From Tridacna crocea (lineage: Eukaryota > Mollusca > Bivalvia > Cardiida > Cardiidae), in contig OX031063.1 of NCBI GenBank assembly GCA_943736015.1, positions 34,130,172 to 34,194,171 on the forward strand: a stretch of 64,000 bases of DNA, given 5' to 3'. The position numbers and the translations under genes were made by a program. Under the pieces are notes generated by a model. That model worked only from the letters and a program-made list of their open reading frames with translations, was not told the DNA's origin and made no database searches. Each line of letters opens with the position of its first letter. The first letter of the stretch is position 1. Positions 49,601 to 54,669 of this stretch are shown here, in pieces.

Positions 49601-50884
49601 CAGAGTATAGAAATATTTTGGAACAAGCAGATGAATTAAAAGTAGAGTACAAAAAGCAGCCATGTCATCTAGAACGATTGTATGGTATCCTTTGAGATTG
49701 ATTTTTGCAATGAAATTATACTTTTTACCTGTATATTTATTGGCTAATTTAGCTTTCAGATAAAGCTTTATAATTGTGCTCATCAAGAAGCTTGACTTCT
49801 GTCAGATCTTGTTTTTCCTATGTATGCCAGATTTATTTCCTGATACTGGGTGTTTTGTTCTTATGACCAAATAATGAAACAGATACATCGAGAAGTAACA
49901 GGCCTTGTATAATGAGACCAACTAGCTTAAACATAGTTTGCAAACAAAAGACTTTAAGTATTTGACATTTTAAAAGATGTGTTGCTAGCCAGCTGATACC
50001 TACATCCGAACATATTATACCACAAACTTTTGAACACTTAATTTTCATTAACTCTTTACCCAACGACAAAAATTTAGACCTCTTCAAATTGAAAGCATTT
50101 GCAGACGACTAAATTTATATGACCAAAAAATTGAAATTTATGCAGGGAAGGGTAGAAAACATTGTAGGAAAAGGAGAAAATGCTGGTTACCAGCATTTTC
50201 TCCTTTTCCTACAATGTTTTCAAAGACTTTTTTTCTCAGGGTCATTAAAAGTAGGGATTGTGTGGTACAGAGTAAATCTGTATAAATTTTCATAAACTAC
50301 AATACATGAAAAGAGATAAAAGTGAGGCCAGAATTCCTCCCCTATTCCTTTTGGTAACTCTTTTGCATAAAACAAAGCGCAGTAATAATGCAGAGTGTAT
50401 ACTCCGGGCCAAAATTTGTGTTTTGTCTCTTTTTCTGTTTTCCTTGCTCCAGTTGTGGATGTTACAACTTATTTATGTTAATTTCAAAGTAAGTAGACAC
50501 AGATCACCCTGCACATATATGTACTTTGATCTTGTCCACACTCTTGATACAAAGTGAAATTGTACAAACTCTATTTCATCATTGGGTTCTGTCTCATGAA
50601 GATCAATATACTTACAGATGGAAATAGAATGAATGATTGAATGTGATTGACAGTGATATAAATGAAAAAAATAAACATAGAAATAGATCTTCCAATTATA
50701 TCTAAATGCTGTTTATTCCTTAACTTGGTTTCCAGGCATGATTACAGATCTTTTTATTGACAAGTTCAAGTTTAAAGGTGTCAACATGAAGGGAAGGGTA
50801 CCTGCCCTACTGGAAGTACTAGATAACTATGATTTGCAGACACTTGTGCAATTCTTTGAAGACATGCAGCCACAACAACAATGA
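20042..50884 (+). CDS. BBS7: BBS7, BBSome subunit (complete, 17 coding exons)
   Basis: BBS7 is one of the core subunits of the BBSome, the coat-like complex that carries receptors and other membrane proteins along and out of primary cilia; in vertebrates it pairs with BBS2. Spliced as described in the block entries, the frame is 2151 bases and 716 residues with no stop and matching phases at all 16 junctions. Expected architecture by family: beta-propeller (about residues 1-310), coiled coil spanning the exon 9/10 junction (about 337-370, [15 protein letters not shown]), then a gamma-adaptin-ear-like and platform region (about 380-600) and a helical C-terminal domain. Signature stretches close to the vertebrate protein include [75 protein letters not shown] and [13 protein letters not shown]. 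The gene spans nearly 31 kb because the introns are full of transposons. Identification is by recalled similarity, not by a search. Confidence 0.96.
20943..22138 (+). mobile_element. hAT-type non-autonomous transposon with intact 8-bp target duplication
   Basis: The element starts TAGTGGTGGGCCGAT and ends ATTGCCCAACACTA, giving imperfect terminal inverted repeats TAGTGGTGGGC / TAGTGTTGGGC. It is flanked directly by AGAAATAC on both sides (20935-20942 and 22139-22146). An 8-bp duplication with this kind of terminus is the hallmark of the hAT superfamily. The 1196-bp body holds no transposase frame; it includes a G run at about 21781-21797 and several ATCGATT-type subterminal pairs. Related partial copies lie at 27545-28440 (inverted) and 30715-31215 (direct), all in BBS7 intron 1. 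Confidence 0.9.
22390..22505 (+). repeat. GGTAGGGTAGGGGCAAAA-type repeat, copy 1
   Basis: AGGCCTAAAAAAAAAAAATGG with GGTTTGTTTAGGGTAACG and TTAGGTAGGGTAGGGGC resembles segments at 31260-31375 (opposite order) and 59260-59430. Low complexity makes the limits uncertain. Confidence 0.45.
22520..22725 (-). repeat. Family H element, heavily decayed
   Basis: GACTTGTCCAAACCTAAGCA, a decayed GTAGCTACCAG centre and GTGTTCAAAAGACCTCAAG keep the family order, but the palindrome arms are gone. Confidence 0.5.
22854..23062 (-). mobile_element. Family H element, reverse
   Basis: TTTAACTCTTTTCTTAATTG at the left and GATTGTGTGGTAAAAAGC at the right. GTATTTGCAGACGACAAAAC and TTGTTTTGGGAAGGGTAG are preserved. 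The left hairpin arm has decayed, the right one is sharp. Confidence 0.75.
23600..23990 (+). repeat. Dispersed tandem unit (ATGAAGCCCCCTTTT), left two copies
   Basis: ACATGAAGCCCCCTTTTTCC occurs at about 23605 and 23880, each followed by CTTGACAATAT-type and ATCCAAATCCGT segments. Three more units lie at 26690-27545 beyond the foldback element, which therefore appears to have split an older array. Confidence 0.75.
23991..26677. mobile_element. Foldback element with about 550-bp inverted arms
   Basis: The left arm (about 23991-24545) and right arm (about 26125-26677) are reverse complements with scattered differences: TGTATGGAAACTCTGTAC opens it and GTACAGAGTTTCCATACA closes it. Inside the arms CTTCGGTG/CACCGAAG pairs repeat (for example GTACGCTTCGGTAAC and TATGCTTCGGTGAAAACG). 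The 1.58-kb spacer has no transposase frame but contains a SINE-like segment at 24867. It is surrounded by copies of the ATGAAGCCCCCTTTT unit. A 145-codon minus frame across the left arm is a by-product. Confidence 0.85.
24867..25020 (+). repeat. tRNA-derived SINE, copy 1
   Basis: CCGTGGCGCAGTAGGTAA resembles a pol III A box, GGTTAGAATTCC a B box. The body TTTTGGCGACACATTTTTAG and GCCCAGTGCTGGTGAGAG matches the SINE at 33909, where the corresponding piece reads GGGCGAGACACTTCAGAGCC. It lies in the spacer of the foldback element. Confidence 0.6.
26690..27545 (+). repeat. Dispersed tandem unit, right three copies
   Basis: ATAACATGAAGCCCCCTTTT begins units at about 26719, 26991 and 27338 (spacing 272 and 347 bp). 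Each continues with CCTTGACAATATGTG, AGGTCACAAAGAAGAAGA and GGAGGGGTGCTG. Units 2 and 3 include a TTTCAAGCATTTGCGGAC-type end. Confidence 0.8.
27545..28440 (-). mobile_element. Inverted partial copy of the hAT-type element
   Basis: Reverse complement of roughly 21000-21925, recognisable by TGGGTTTTCACGG, ACTTTACACTAGATAAGAGG, AGAAGTATTACTACATAATT and CAGTCGATTCCAGAATTTCT. It stops about 60 bp short of the terminal repeat present in the 20943 copy. The CACCCCCACCCCG tract corresponds to the G run there. Confidence 0.8.
28829..30498 (+). mobile_element. 1.67-kb element headed by a C6/G6 palindrome with 156-bp internal tandem repeats
   Basis: Starts GTGATCATATGATTATACC and ends GGTGGGGGGTATGATCAC, so the outer ends are inverted repeats (GTGATCATA..CCCCCC). 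A 24-bp palindrome, CCCCCCAAAACTCTG with TTTGGGGGG, sits at 28846-28869, followed by a GTCGGTCGGTCCGTCC run. Then come units whose TGTCCGGAGC-type start falls at about 28936, 29081, 29242, 29400, 29556, 29720, 29876, 30032, 30188 and 30344. The last five are spaced exactly 156 bp. Each unit holds ATCTCCAAAACTATACTAGC and TTTTTGAGTTATTGCCC. Open frames across the units are repeats of the same peptide and not genes. Confidence 0.85.
30715..31215 (+). mobile_element. Partial direct copy of the hAT-type element
   Basis: GAAATGACATGTCTTTGACG, CATATAACCTAGCTTTCGTG, TCCTCTTATCTAGTGTAAAG and CATGTAGTAATACTTCT follow the order of 21260-21660. Both ends are missing. Confidence 0.75.
31260..31375 (-). 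repeat. GGTAGGGTCGGG-type repeat, copy 2
   Basis: AGATAGGGTCGGGGCAAAAT, TAGGTAGGGTCGGGTTACCC and AAACAAACTC precede a T run about 55 bp before BBS7 exon 2. GGGTTACCCGAACATGCCG is compatible with the copy at 22390. Confidence 0.5.
31755..31962 (-). repeat. Family H element, decayed (BBS7 intron 2)
   Basis: GTAAGCATTTGCAGTAGAC, TTTTTGGAAGGGTAAAAAAT and a right end ATTTGGCAAAAGG keep the family order, but the hairpin is barely symmetrical. Confidence 0.55.
33240..33465 (+). mobile_element. Family H element, diverged (BBS7 intron 4)
   Basis: AAACCTTTACCAAGCGGTC to CTGGTAAAGAGTCAAT. The hairpin centre TTTGTTACCAG is kept with unequal arms. Confidence 0.65.
33909..34078 (+). repeat. tRNA-derived SINE, copy 2 (BBS7 intron 4)
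   Basis: TGTGGCTCAGTGGTTAGG is a good pol III A box and TTTTGAGTCTTGCAGGC a worn B box about 45 bp later. The body GGGCGAGACACTTCAGAGCC, CAGCGTAGTGCTGGTGAAAC recurs at 24960. A TTGTGAGATGTTGCTGTGAT segment follows. Confidence 0.7.
34101..34330 (-). mobile_element. Family H element, complete reverse copy (BBS7 intron 4)
   Basis: Exactly 230 bp from TTAACTCTTTAGCTCACG to GTGTGGTAATGAGTTAA, with TTAA at each edge and a near-perfect hairpin (one mismatch, ACATTGTT for ACAGTGTT). One of the cleanest copies for defining the family consensus. Confidence 0.9.
34827..35040. mobile_element. Family R hairpin element with a 72-bp near-perfect palindrome (BBS7 intron 5)
   Basis: Starts TCCTGGGTTTGTATTTACCA and ends with the mirror TGGTGAATACGAAGCCTGGA. 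The centre at 34898-34969 is a palindrome with 35 paired bases per arm and one central mismatch; the inner part reads TTGGCTAAACCAAATGG. Related elements lie at 38716 and 61913. Confidence 0.85.
35290..35505 (-). mobile_element. Family H element, reverse (BBS7 intron 5)
   Basis: TTAACACCAAGTTCATAGAC to GTTTGATAAAAGGTTAA. The hairpin arms have unequal changes (GGTAAAGGAAAAAACAGC against GCATTTTCTCCTTTTCC). Confidence 0.75.
35813..42217 (+). CDS. BBS7: BBS7 exons 6-9 (residues 175-342)
   Basis: Exon 6 is 35813-35952 ([20 protein letters not shown]..), exon 7 is 36813-36993 ([17 protein letters not shown] to PVHRHTH), exon 8 is 37886-37970 ([15 protein letters not shown]..) and exon 9 is 42118-42217 ([18 protein letters not shown] to KISGL). 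Junction 6/7 splits an arginine codon (AG|A), 8/9 a glycine codon (G|GC) and 9/10 an arginine codon (AG|G). These complete the propeller and enter the coiled coil. Family H pieces begin about 15 bp after the exon 7 donor and end 21 bp before the exon 9 acceptor. Confidence 0.95.
36250..36476 (-). mobile_element. Family H element, reverse (BBS7 intron 6)
   Basis: TTACCTCTTTACCAAATGAC to GTGTGGGAAAGAGTTAA. The centre reads ATATTGTTTACCAGCA, otherwise all landmarks are present. Confidence 0.85.
36548..36775 (+). mobile_element. Family H element, forward, diverged (BBS7 intron 6)
   Basis: TTAAAACTTTACCACACG opens it and the hairpin AGTGTGGGAAAAGGAGAAAA with CAGGTCACCAG is strong. The right half is decayed (GTGAATGCTTTTACTTTGG). 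Confidence 0.7.
37010..37190 (+). mobile_element. Family H element, left-truncated, starting beside the exon 7 donor
   Basis: GGAAGCCTTTGGAAGACATTG begins within about 20 bp of the GTATGT donor at 36994. The hairpin (CTGATAACCAAC) and the right half are present to GTCATGTGTTAAAGGGTTAA. Confidence 0.75.
37235..37352 (+). mobile_element. Family Q element (BBS7 intron 7)
   Basis: TTAACCCTTAAGCTGTTAAG opens it, and GTAGATCAAGATCAGAATC pairs with CTGATCTTTCATCTACAC around AGTGTACACT. Confidence 0.65.
37506..37745 (-). mobile_element. Family H element, complete reverse copy (BBS7 intron 7)
   Basis: TTAACTCATTACCAAATGAC to GTGTGGAAATGGGTTAA. A short duplication around GGGTAGACAAAAAGGTAG makes it slightly long. 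Confidence 0.87.
38241..38429 (+). mobile_element. Family H element that has lost its right hairpin arm (BBS7 intron 8)
   Basis: Both TTAA ends and both outer halves are present, but the sequence jumps from GGAGAAAATGCTGGT straight to CTCCTATCCTTCCC. The deletion removed one palindrome arm, as expected when a hairpin is lost during replication. Confidence 0.8.
38716..38932. mobile_element. Family R element, older copy (BBS7 intron 8)
   Basis: CTGGGTTTGTATTCACCA at the left and TTGTTCTTGAATACAGACCC at the right mirror each other. The inner ATTAGCCAGTCAGAAGC matches the arms of the 34827 copy. Confidence 0.65.
39689..39931 (-). mobile_element. Family H element, reverse, diverged (BBS7 intron 8)
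   Basis: TTAACTCTTTACCAAACAAT to GCTTTTGTTTAATAAAATG. The hairpin survives as GCTGGAAACCAGCATTCTCT. Confidence 0.65.
39953..40182 (+). mobile_element. Family H element, complete forward copy (BBS7 intron 8)
   Basis: 230 bp between TTAACCCTTTACCAAACAAT and GTTTGGGAAAGAGTTAA. The hairpin is almost perfect with CTGGTAAACCAG at its centre (one extra A). Confidence 0.9.
41460..41681 (+). mobile_element. Family H element, complete forward copy (BBS7 intron 8)
   Basis: TTAACTCTTTCCCACACTAT to GTTTGGTAAAGAGTTAA, with AACCCTGAGAAAGAAGCCC and a strong hairpin. Confidence 0.9.
41945..42096 (-). mobile_element. Family H fragment ending 21 bp before the exon 9 acceptor
   Basis: AAGGGTAGAAAATATTATGA, a CTGGTTACCTGC centre and TTGTTTGGTAAAGGGTTTAA. 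The usual branch-point region of exon 9 (18-40 bp upstream of the acceptor) falls at or inside the end of the element. Confidence 0.75.
42630..42840 (+). mobile_element. Family H element with a shortened left hairpin arm (BBS7 intron 9)
   Basis: TTAACCCATTACCACACTTT to GTGTGGTAAAAAGTTAA. The left arm is reduced to AACATTTCTGGTAACCAG, so most of the palindrome is gone. Confidence 0.85.
43610..43835 (-). mobile_element. Family H element, reverse (BBS7 intron 9)
   Basis: TTAACTCTTTACCAAAAAAG to GTTTGTTTAAGGGTTAA, hairpin centre CTGGTCACCAG. A further scrap lies at about 43200-43275. Confidence 0.82.
44101..50884 (+). CDS. BBS7: BBS7 exons 10-17 (residues 343-716)
   Basis: Exon 10 is 44101-44293, exon 11 is 45730-45804, exon 12 is 46418-46620, exon 13 is 47667-47831, exon 14 is 48288-48397, exon 15 is 49337-49440, exon 16 is 49561-49684 and exon 17 is 50736-50884 including TGA. 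Phases are consistent throughout: 12/13 and 13/14 split codons after two bases, 14/15 and 16/17 after one. Exon 12 carries the most conserved tract. Exons 15-17 give [39 protein letters not shown] and [13 protein letters not shown], close to the vertebrate C terminus. The protein ends in MQPQQQ. Intron 15 is only 120 bp. No AATAAA was seen soon after the stop. Confidence 0.95.
44340..44490 (+). repeat. Family H fragment, decayed (BBS7 intron 10)
   Basis: GCTGTTTACCAAAGAATCC, GAAAACATCATAGGAAAGGA and TTTGAAAAACGGTTAA are readable, the middle is not. Confidence 0.5.
44770..44995 (+). mobile_element. Family H element with extra bases in the hairpin loop (BBS7 intron 10)
   Basis: TTAACCATTTACAACGCAAT at the left. 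The hairpin has an insert (CTGGCTTTATTTCCTGGTAGCC) between its arms. Confidence 0.78.
45281..45510 (+). mobile_element. Family H element, complete forward copy (BBS7 intron 10)
   Basis: 230 bp, TTAACTCTTTACTACACAAT to ATTTGGTAAAGAGTTAA. The last 17 bp are partly repeated just downstream (ATTTGGTAAAGAGCTAA). Confidence 0.9.
46020..46215 (-). repeat. Family H fragment, decayed (BBS7 intron 11)
   Basis: GGACTTGCCCAAACTTAAAC, GTGGAAGGGAACAAAACACT and an intact right hairpin arm CCAGCATTTTCTCCTTTTCC. Confidence 0.55.
46787..47106. mobile_element. Two truncated family H elements head to head (BBS7 intron 12)
   Basis: A forward copy (46787-46977, from TTAACTCTTTACCACACAAC to TCTGGAAATGCTTCCAATG) faces a reverse copy (about 46995-47106, from GGGCAGAAAAAATTGTCGG to GTGTGGTACAGGATTAA). 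The second copy also lacks most of one hairpin arm. Confidence 0.8.
47293..47498 (-). mobile_element. Family H element, reverse (BBS7 intron 12)
   Basis: TTAACTCTTAATCACACAAG at the left, a strong hairpin with CTGGTTACCAG, and a worn right end. Confidence 0.78.
48487..48585 (+). repeat. Family H left-half fragment (BBS7 intron 14)
   Basis: TTAACCCTTTGCCAAACAAT to GAAAACATTTTGGGAAG, then GTGTTTTCTGCCCTGC. The palindrome has been deleted between its arms. Confidence 0.65.
48706..48935 (+). mobile_element. Family H element, complete forward copy (BBS7 intron 14)
   Basis: 230 bp from TTAACTCTTTACCAATCAAT to TTTGCTAAAGAGTTAA. The hairpin arms carry mismatches around GTAGGTAGCGACCAC. Confidence 0.87.
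49053..49192 (+). repeat. Family H right-half fragment (BBS7 intron 14)
   Basis: CAGCATTTTATCCTTTTCCC to TTGTTTGGTAATCGATTT. The left half is missing. Confidence 0.7.
50048..50276 (-). mobile_element. Family H element, complete reverse copy (BBS7 intron 16)
   Basis: TTAACTCTTTACCCAACGAC to GTGTGGTACAGAGTAAA. The hairpin at about 50155-50220 is perfect or nearly so, with CTGGTTACCAG at the centre. Confidence 0.88.
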
Positions 50885-50964
50885 GCAGGGAACTCACCAC
50901 TGTAGACGACATGTTTTGTCTTATAGCAGAATACTTCTAAATCCTTAATTACAACTGTTAACGA

Positions 50965-51130
50965 CTGTACTGAAAACAACTCTTGAAAGCATTTTGGAAA
51001 AAAAGAGAAAATGCTGTTAACCAGCTTCAAAAAGAAATATAACTTTTTGAGACTATCAAATTGTCATCTGCAAATCATTAATGCTTTCAGTTTAGATTTG
51101 TCTATAATTTTGTCTGTTAGTAATAAGTTT
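50965..51130 (+). repeat. Family H fragment in the BBS7 3' flank
   Basis: TCTTGAAAGCATTTTGGAAA, CTGTTAACCAGC and TGTTAGTAATAAGTTT begin about 80 bp after the BBS7 stop codon, so the 3' untranslated region of the transcript probably contains it. Confidence 0.6.
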
Positions 51131-51348
51131 CAATCTTTACTCTACATTCCCTACGACCTTGAGAAAGACGACTTTTGAAAACACTGTGGGAAAAGGAGAA
51201 AATGCTGGTAACCATTTTCTCTTTTTCCTGCAGTGTTTTCTACACTAAGACATAAAACACCATTTTATCAACATTTAATTTGTTGTTTGCAAAACTTAAT
51301 GCTTTCAATTTGATCCAGTTCCAAATTTTTTAGTTTGGGAGAGAGAGA
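51131..51348 (+). mobile_element. Family H element, diverged (BBS7 3' flank)
   Basis: CTTTACTCTACATTCCC, GACCTTGAGAAAGACGACTT, a hairpin lacking a few central bases (CTGGTAACCATTTTCTC), and TAGTTTGGGAGAGAG. Confidence 0.7.
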
Positions 51349-51526
51349 AATGTTGTGGCTATAAGAGATATAGCTTATCGCAAGCTATTAGTCCTTCTTC
51401 CCACAAAAACACACCATGCTTTCACATATACATTGAAGATAAGTTCATATGACTTATCCATATTTCACAAGAATGGTTTCAGTTTTCTACTGCAAATTTG
51501 CCTATGAGATAATTATTATAGCCCCA

Positions 51527-51735
51527 TTAATCCTTTACCAAACAATCTGGATTTTTAATGATCTTGAAACAGAAAGCTTTTGAAAACATTGTGGAAAAAG
51601 GAGAAAATTCTGATAACCAGCATTTTCTCCTTTTCACACAATTCTTCTTAACCTTTCAAAATGGCAAATTTCAGTTTTTGAGCCATATGTTTGTTGTCTT
51701 CCAGTTGGACATTTTGTTACATGGTAAAAAGTTAA
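51527..51735 (+). mobile_element. Family H element (BBS7 3' flank)
   Basis: TTAATCCTTTACCAAACAAT to TACATGGTAAAAAGTTAA, with GATAACCAGCATTTTCTCC. A 186-codon open frame that starts here runs on into the next repeat and is not a gene. Confidence 0.82.
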
Positions 51736-51784
51736 CTTATGGACAGCCACATTGTATTTTCAGTCAGCAAGGCAAAGATACCCT

Positions 51785-52035
51785 TTGTAGAATTTTCAGG
51801 GCTTTTTTTGTTAGGATATGGCCTGCAACACACAAAATAAGGCATTCGGACATTTGTGTAAAGTGGTTTCCCAGATCAGCCTGCGAGATACTTTCCGTTC
51901 TCAGGTTATTTTCTTTTTTTGTGCAAGTCTACTATAGGATAAAATCAGAAGATGAAGAAAAGTGCCATCTCGATAAGCCTGTGTGGACTGCACAGGCTGA
52001 TCCGAGAATACACCTTATACAAATGTTTGAATGTC
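51785..52035 (+). repeat. Repeat with inverted GATCAGCCTG / CAGGCTGATC ends
   Basis: CCCAGATCAGCCTGCGAGAT faces GACTGCACAGGCTGATCCGA about 90 bp later. Segments such as GGCATTCGGACATTTG and ATTTTCAGGGCTTTTT accompany them. It looks like a short inverted-repeat element seen once clearly here. Confidence 0.5.
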
Positions 52036-52667
52036 CCTTTTTGCGCGTTGCAGGACATATTGTCTTAAGTAATGATACTATGCAGATTAAAGATGAGGCT
52101 CTACATTCAGTAGTCTGACTTGATCTAAATTAGGAAAAGTTAATAGAAAGGTTGCATCAAGAAAACAAATGACTGTTAGGCAGGTAATATGTCTATGCAC
52201 CTGTCGCTTCCATCATTGACTTTCATATCTGTTGGAAAAGAAATGAGTGACATGTAGATAAGATATGTAATGAAGTAATTCTGATGTATTATGTTACAGT
52301 ATACATTCAAGATTGGAATATTTATAAGATGAAGTATATGACAAATATTTGTTAGAAAGGAAAATAATTGAGTTAGCTATATATTTTATGAGTATTGAAC
52401 ACTTTGTATAAGTCGCTTGTCGCAATTAATCACTCCATGTCTCACAAGGTTTTCCACAAGGCAAAGCATATGGTAGATTCCGCCTATGTTCCTCTAAAAG
52501 TTAAGTGAGAATCAGTGCTTTATAACTACTTCTGTACCTAAATATTGGTACTGTACAGATGACCAGCTCTAAATAAGATGTGTGATATAAGTAAGTTTTA
52601 TTGTGTTACTCCGTCCTTTATTTATATATTTATTTTGTAAGCTTTGTTTATGATCTTCACTTTATTG

Positions 52668-53027
52668 ATTAAAGATAAATATTGTGTGAAATGATACAGT
52701 AAGTTGCTGTCGATTAAAGATAAATATTGTGTGAACTGGTACAGTTTGTTACTATCCATTAAACATAAATACTAGTATTGCGTTAAATGGTCCAGTATGT
52801 TTTTATCATTTAAAGATAAATATTGCGTGAAACGGCACAATGTGTTGCTATGAATTAAAGATTAATATTGCATGAAATTGTCCAGTATGTTGCCAATGAT
52901 TAAAGATAAATATTGCGTGAAATTGTACAGTATGTTGCTATCAATTAAAGATAAATATTCCGTGAAATGGTGCAGCAATTTGCTATACATTAAAGATAAA
53001 TATTCCGTGAAATTGTCCAGTATATTG
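52668..53027 (+). repeat. Tandem array, 45-bp unit, 8 copies, each with ATTAAA
   Basis: Units begin with ATTAAAGATAAATATT at 52668, 52713, 52758, 52808, 52854, 52899, 52944 and 52989 (spacing 45, one of 50). Each continues with GTGTGAAATGGTACAG and TATGTTGCTATC-like sequence. ATTAAA is the commonest variant poly(A) signal, and no AATAAA was seen between the BBS7 stop and this point, so the first unit could serve as the BBS7 poly(A) signal; that is inference. The array is ended by a truncated H element at 53029. Confidence 0.85.
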
Positions 53028-53028
53028 A

Positions 53029-53127
53029 TTAACCCATTACCTCGCAATCCCTACTTTTGATGCCCCTGAGGAAGAAGCCTTTAGAAAAAATTGTGGGAAA
53101 AGGAGGAAATGCTGGTAACCGGCCAAT
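53029..53127 (+). repeat. Family H left-half fragment
   Basis: TTAACCCATTACCTCGCAAT, CCCCTGAGGAAGAAGCC and the left hairpin arm to CTGGTAACC, then an abrupt break into SINE-like sequence. Confidence 0.8.
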
Positions 53128-53129
53128 TT

Positions 53130-53462
53130 CTTCCAAAGACTAGCGATAGTCATTGTGGAAGGATTTATTCCTCTCTCCCAGCTGACCATTAATTGTTTCG
53201 ACGATGTTTAATTGGGAGAGTGGCCAGTGGCTTCAGTAGAATATAGGGCAAAGTACTGGTGAAAGAAACTCTAGGAAAAGCATGGATAGGTACACTGGCT
53301 GCCGCAGTATAACTGAAATAATGTTGAAATGTCATTCAGCACTATACAAGCAAGCAATCACCTCTACCAGGAATCAATTAATTTAAGTAACGCTCCCGGG
53401 AATCAAACTAAAGACATTTTGGTTACGAGGCCGATGGTCTACGTCACGACCACGGTTACCAC
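53130..53462. repeat. SINE fragments: a 3' tail and a reversed tRNA-like head
   Basis: GGCTGCCGCAGTATAACTGA and TAATGTTGAAATGTCATTC (about 53298-53335) look like a SINE 3' domain and share the ACTGGTGAAAG piece with copies 1 and 2. On the minus strand 53395-53460 reads CCGTGGTCGTGACGTAGACC (A-box-like) and later AGTTTGATTCCCGGGAG (B-box-like). This is a decayed tRNA-derived head and not a functional tRNA. Confidence 0.55.
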
Positions 53463-53627
53463 ATTTCTTTCACTTTGCTTTCTTCTATAAACATGATGGG
53501 GAACTTTTTTGCACAGTTATAATTAACTTTGGTTAAGTAAAATGGAAGGCAATAATGCGCAGTTACAACCTTTTCAAAATCAGTGACGAATTCACTATGG
53601 ACACTTTGGTTGGCAGATACATAAGTT

Positions 53628-53722
53628 GGGACGAACAAGCCCGGATCAACGAGAAATCAGTTGGGACGAACAAGCCCGGACGAATGAGCCCGGACGAACA
53701 AGCCCAGGGACGAACAAGCCCG
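53628..53722 (+). repeat. Short array of GGACGAACAAGCCCG
   Basis: Five copies, starting at about 53628, 53663, 53678, 53692 and 53707; the last four are 14-15 bp apart. The motif is GC-richer than its surroundings and resembles an iteron block. Confidence 0.75.
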
Positions 53723-54527
53723 TTACCATTATTGTCCTGTGATAGCCTCGCTATGGGGACAAAGCTTTTAGATCAGACTTTATAATGAAAAAATGGTGAA
53801 AACATTATATATAACCGTTCATATTCAAAACCACTTGGCTTTAAATTGTAATGTTTGGTGAGAACTGTACTGGCTCGCGACCAGTGGCGGCCAAGTACCA
53901 GTGGCGGCCATTTCTATGATATCGCGTTTGTGCGTACATAAGCATACCAAAGCTCTTGTTCATATTAAAAAAGAAGAAACGGTGCGTTAAATAACCAATA
54001 AAAGTTGAAATTTGACGCAATGTAAGTAAAGATATAAACATGTATCCCCTGTTACCCCCCATGTGTCAAAAAATCACTTCCGGGGGACCGACCTCTATCA
54101 TTTTTATCGCCGATTTAAGCCTCAAATAATCCAAAAGAACAGAGTTTTAGTATCAAAAATGCGACATGTACGATGATTTTTCACTTACCTCATCGATTAG
54201 TCCATTATTTATGTGTTAAGGTATTATATCCAAAAAATAAACGAGAGCCACAAATCACACTATGCTTGCAGAAGGCAAGCGTTCAATGACGTCATGCAGA
54301 GGCATAGCTATCCAGGTCAGTCAGTTACTATATTCTTTTTCATAATCCTCATCATTGCTTACCAGGTTTCCCCTTGCACGGTGCTCAGACAAAAATGATG
54401 TTTATAAATGAGCACTATTCTTGATTATCATATAAGTTTCATTTGTTATTATTTTATATTTTGATTTAGATCATTTAATTAAAAAATACTTGTAAATCCA
54501 TAACATTTATTGTACTCCTGTACGACT

Positions 54528-54665
54528 TACCACGGGAATTTGACATTCAATAACCAAAATAAATGATAACATGTGAAAAAAATCTGCCCTATATATAAGG
54601 GAGATTTTTTTTCTTCATATTTTATCATTTATTCAGGTTATAGAACGTCAAATTCCTGTGGACTT
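54528..54665. mobile_element. 138-bp hairpin
   Basis: CCACGGGAATTTGACATTC pairs with AACGTCAAATTCCTGTGG, and AATAAATGATAACATGTG with a worn mirror, closing near CCCTATATATAAGGG. It may be a solo MITE. No second copy was seen here. Confidence 0.75.
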
Positions 54666-54669
54666 ACAA

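Noticed and set aside
51558..52118. 186-codon plus frame, the longest ATG-started frame outside the gene exons
   Set aside because: It starts inside a family H element and runs through an unrelated inverted-repeat segment; it is a chance fusion of two repeats.
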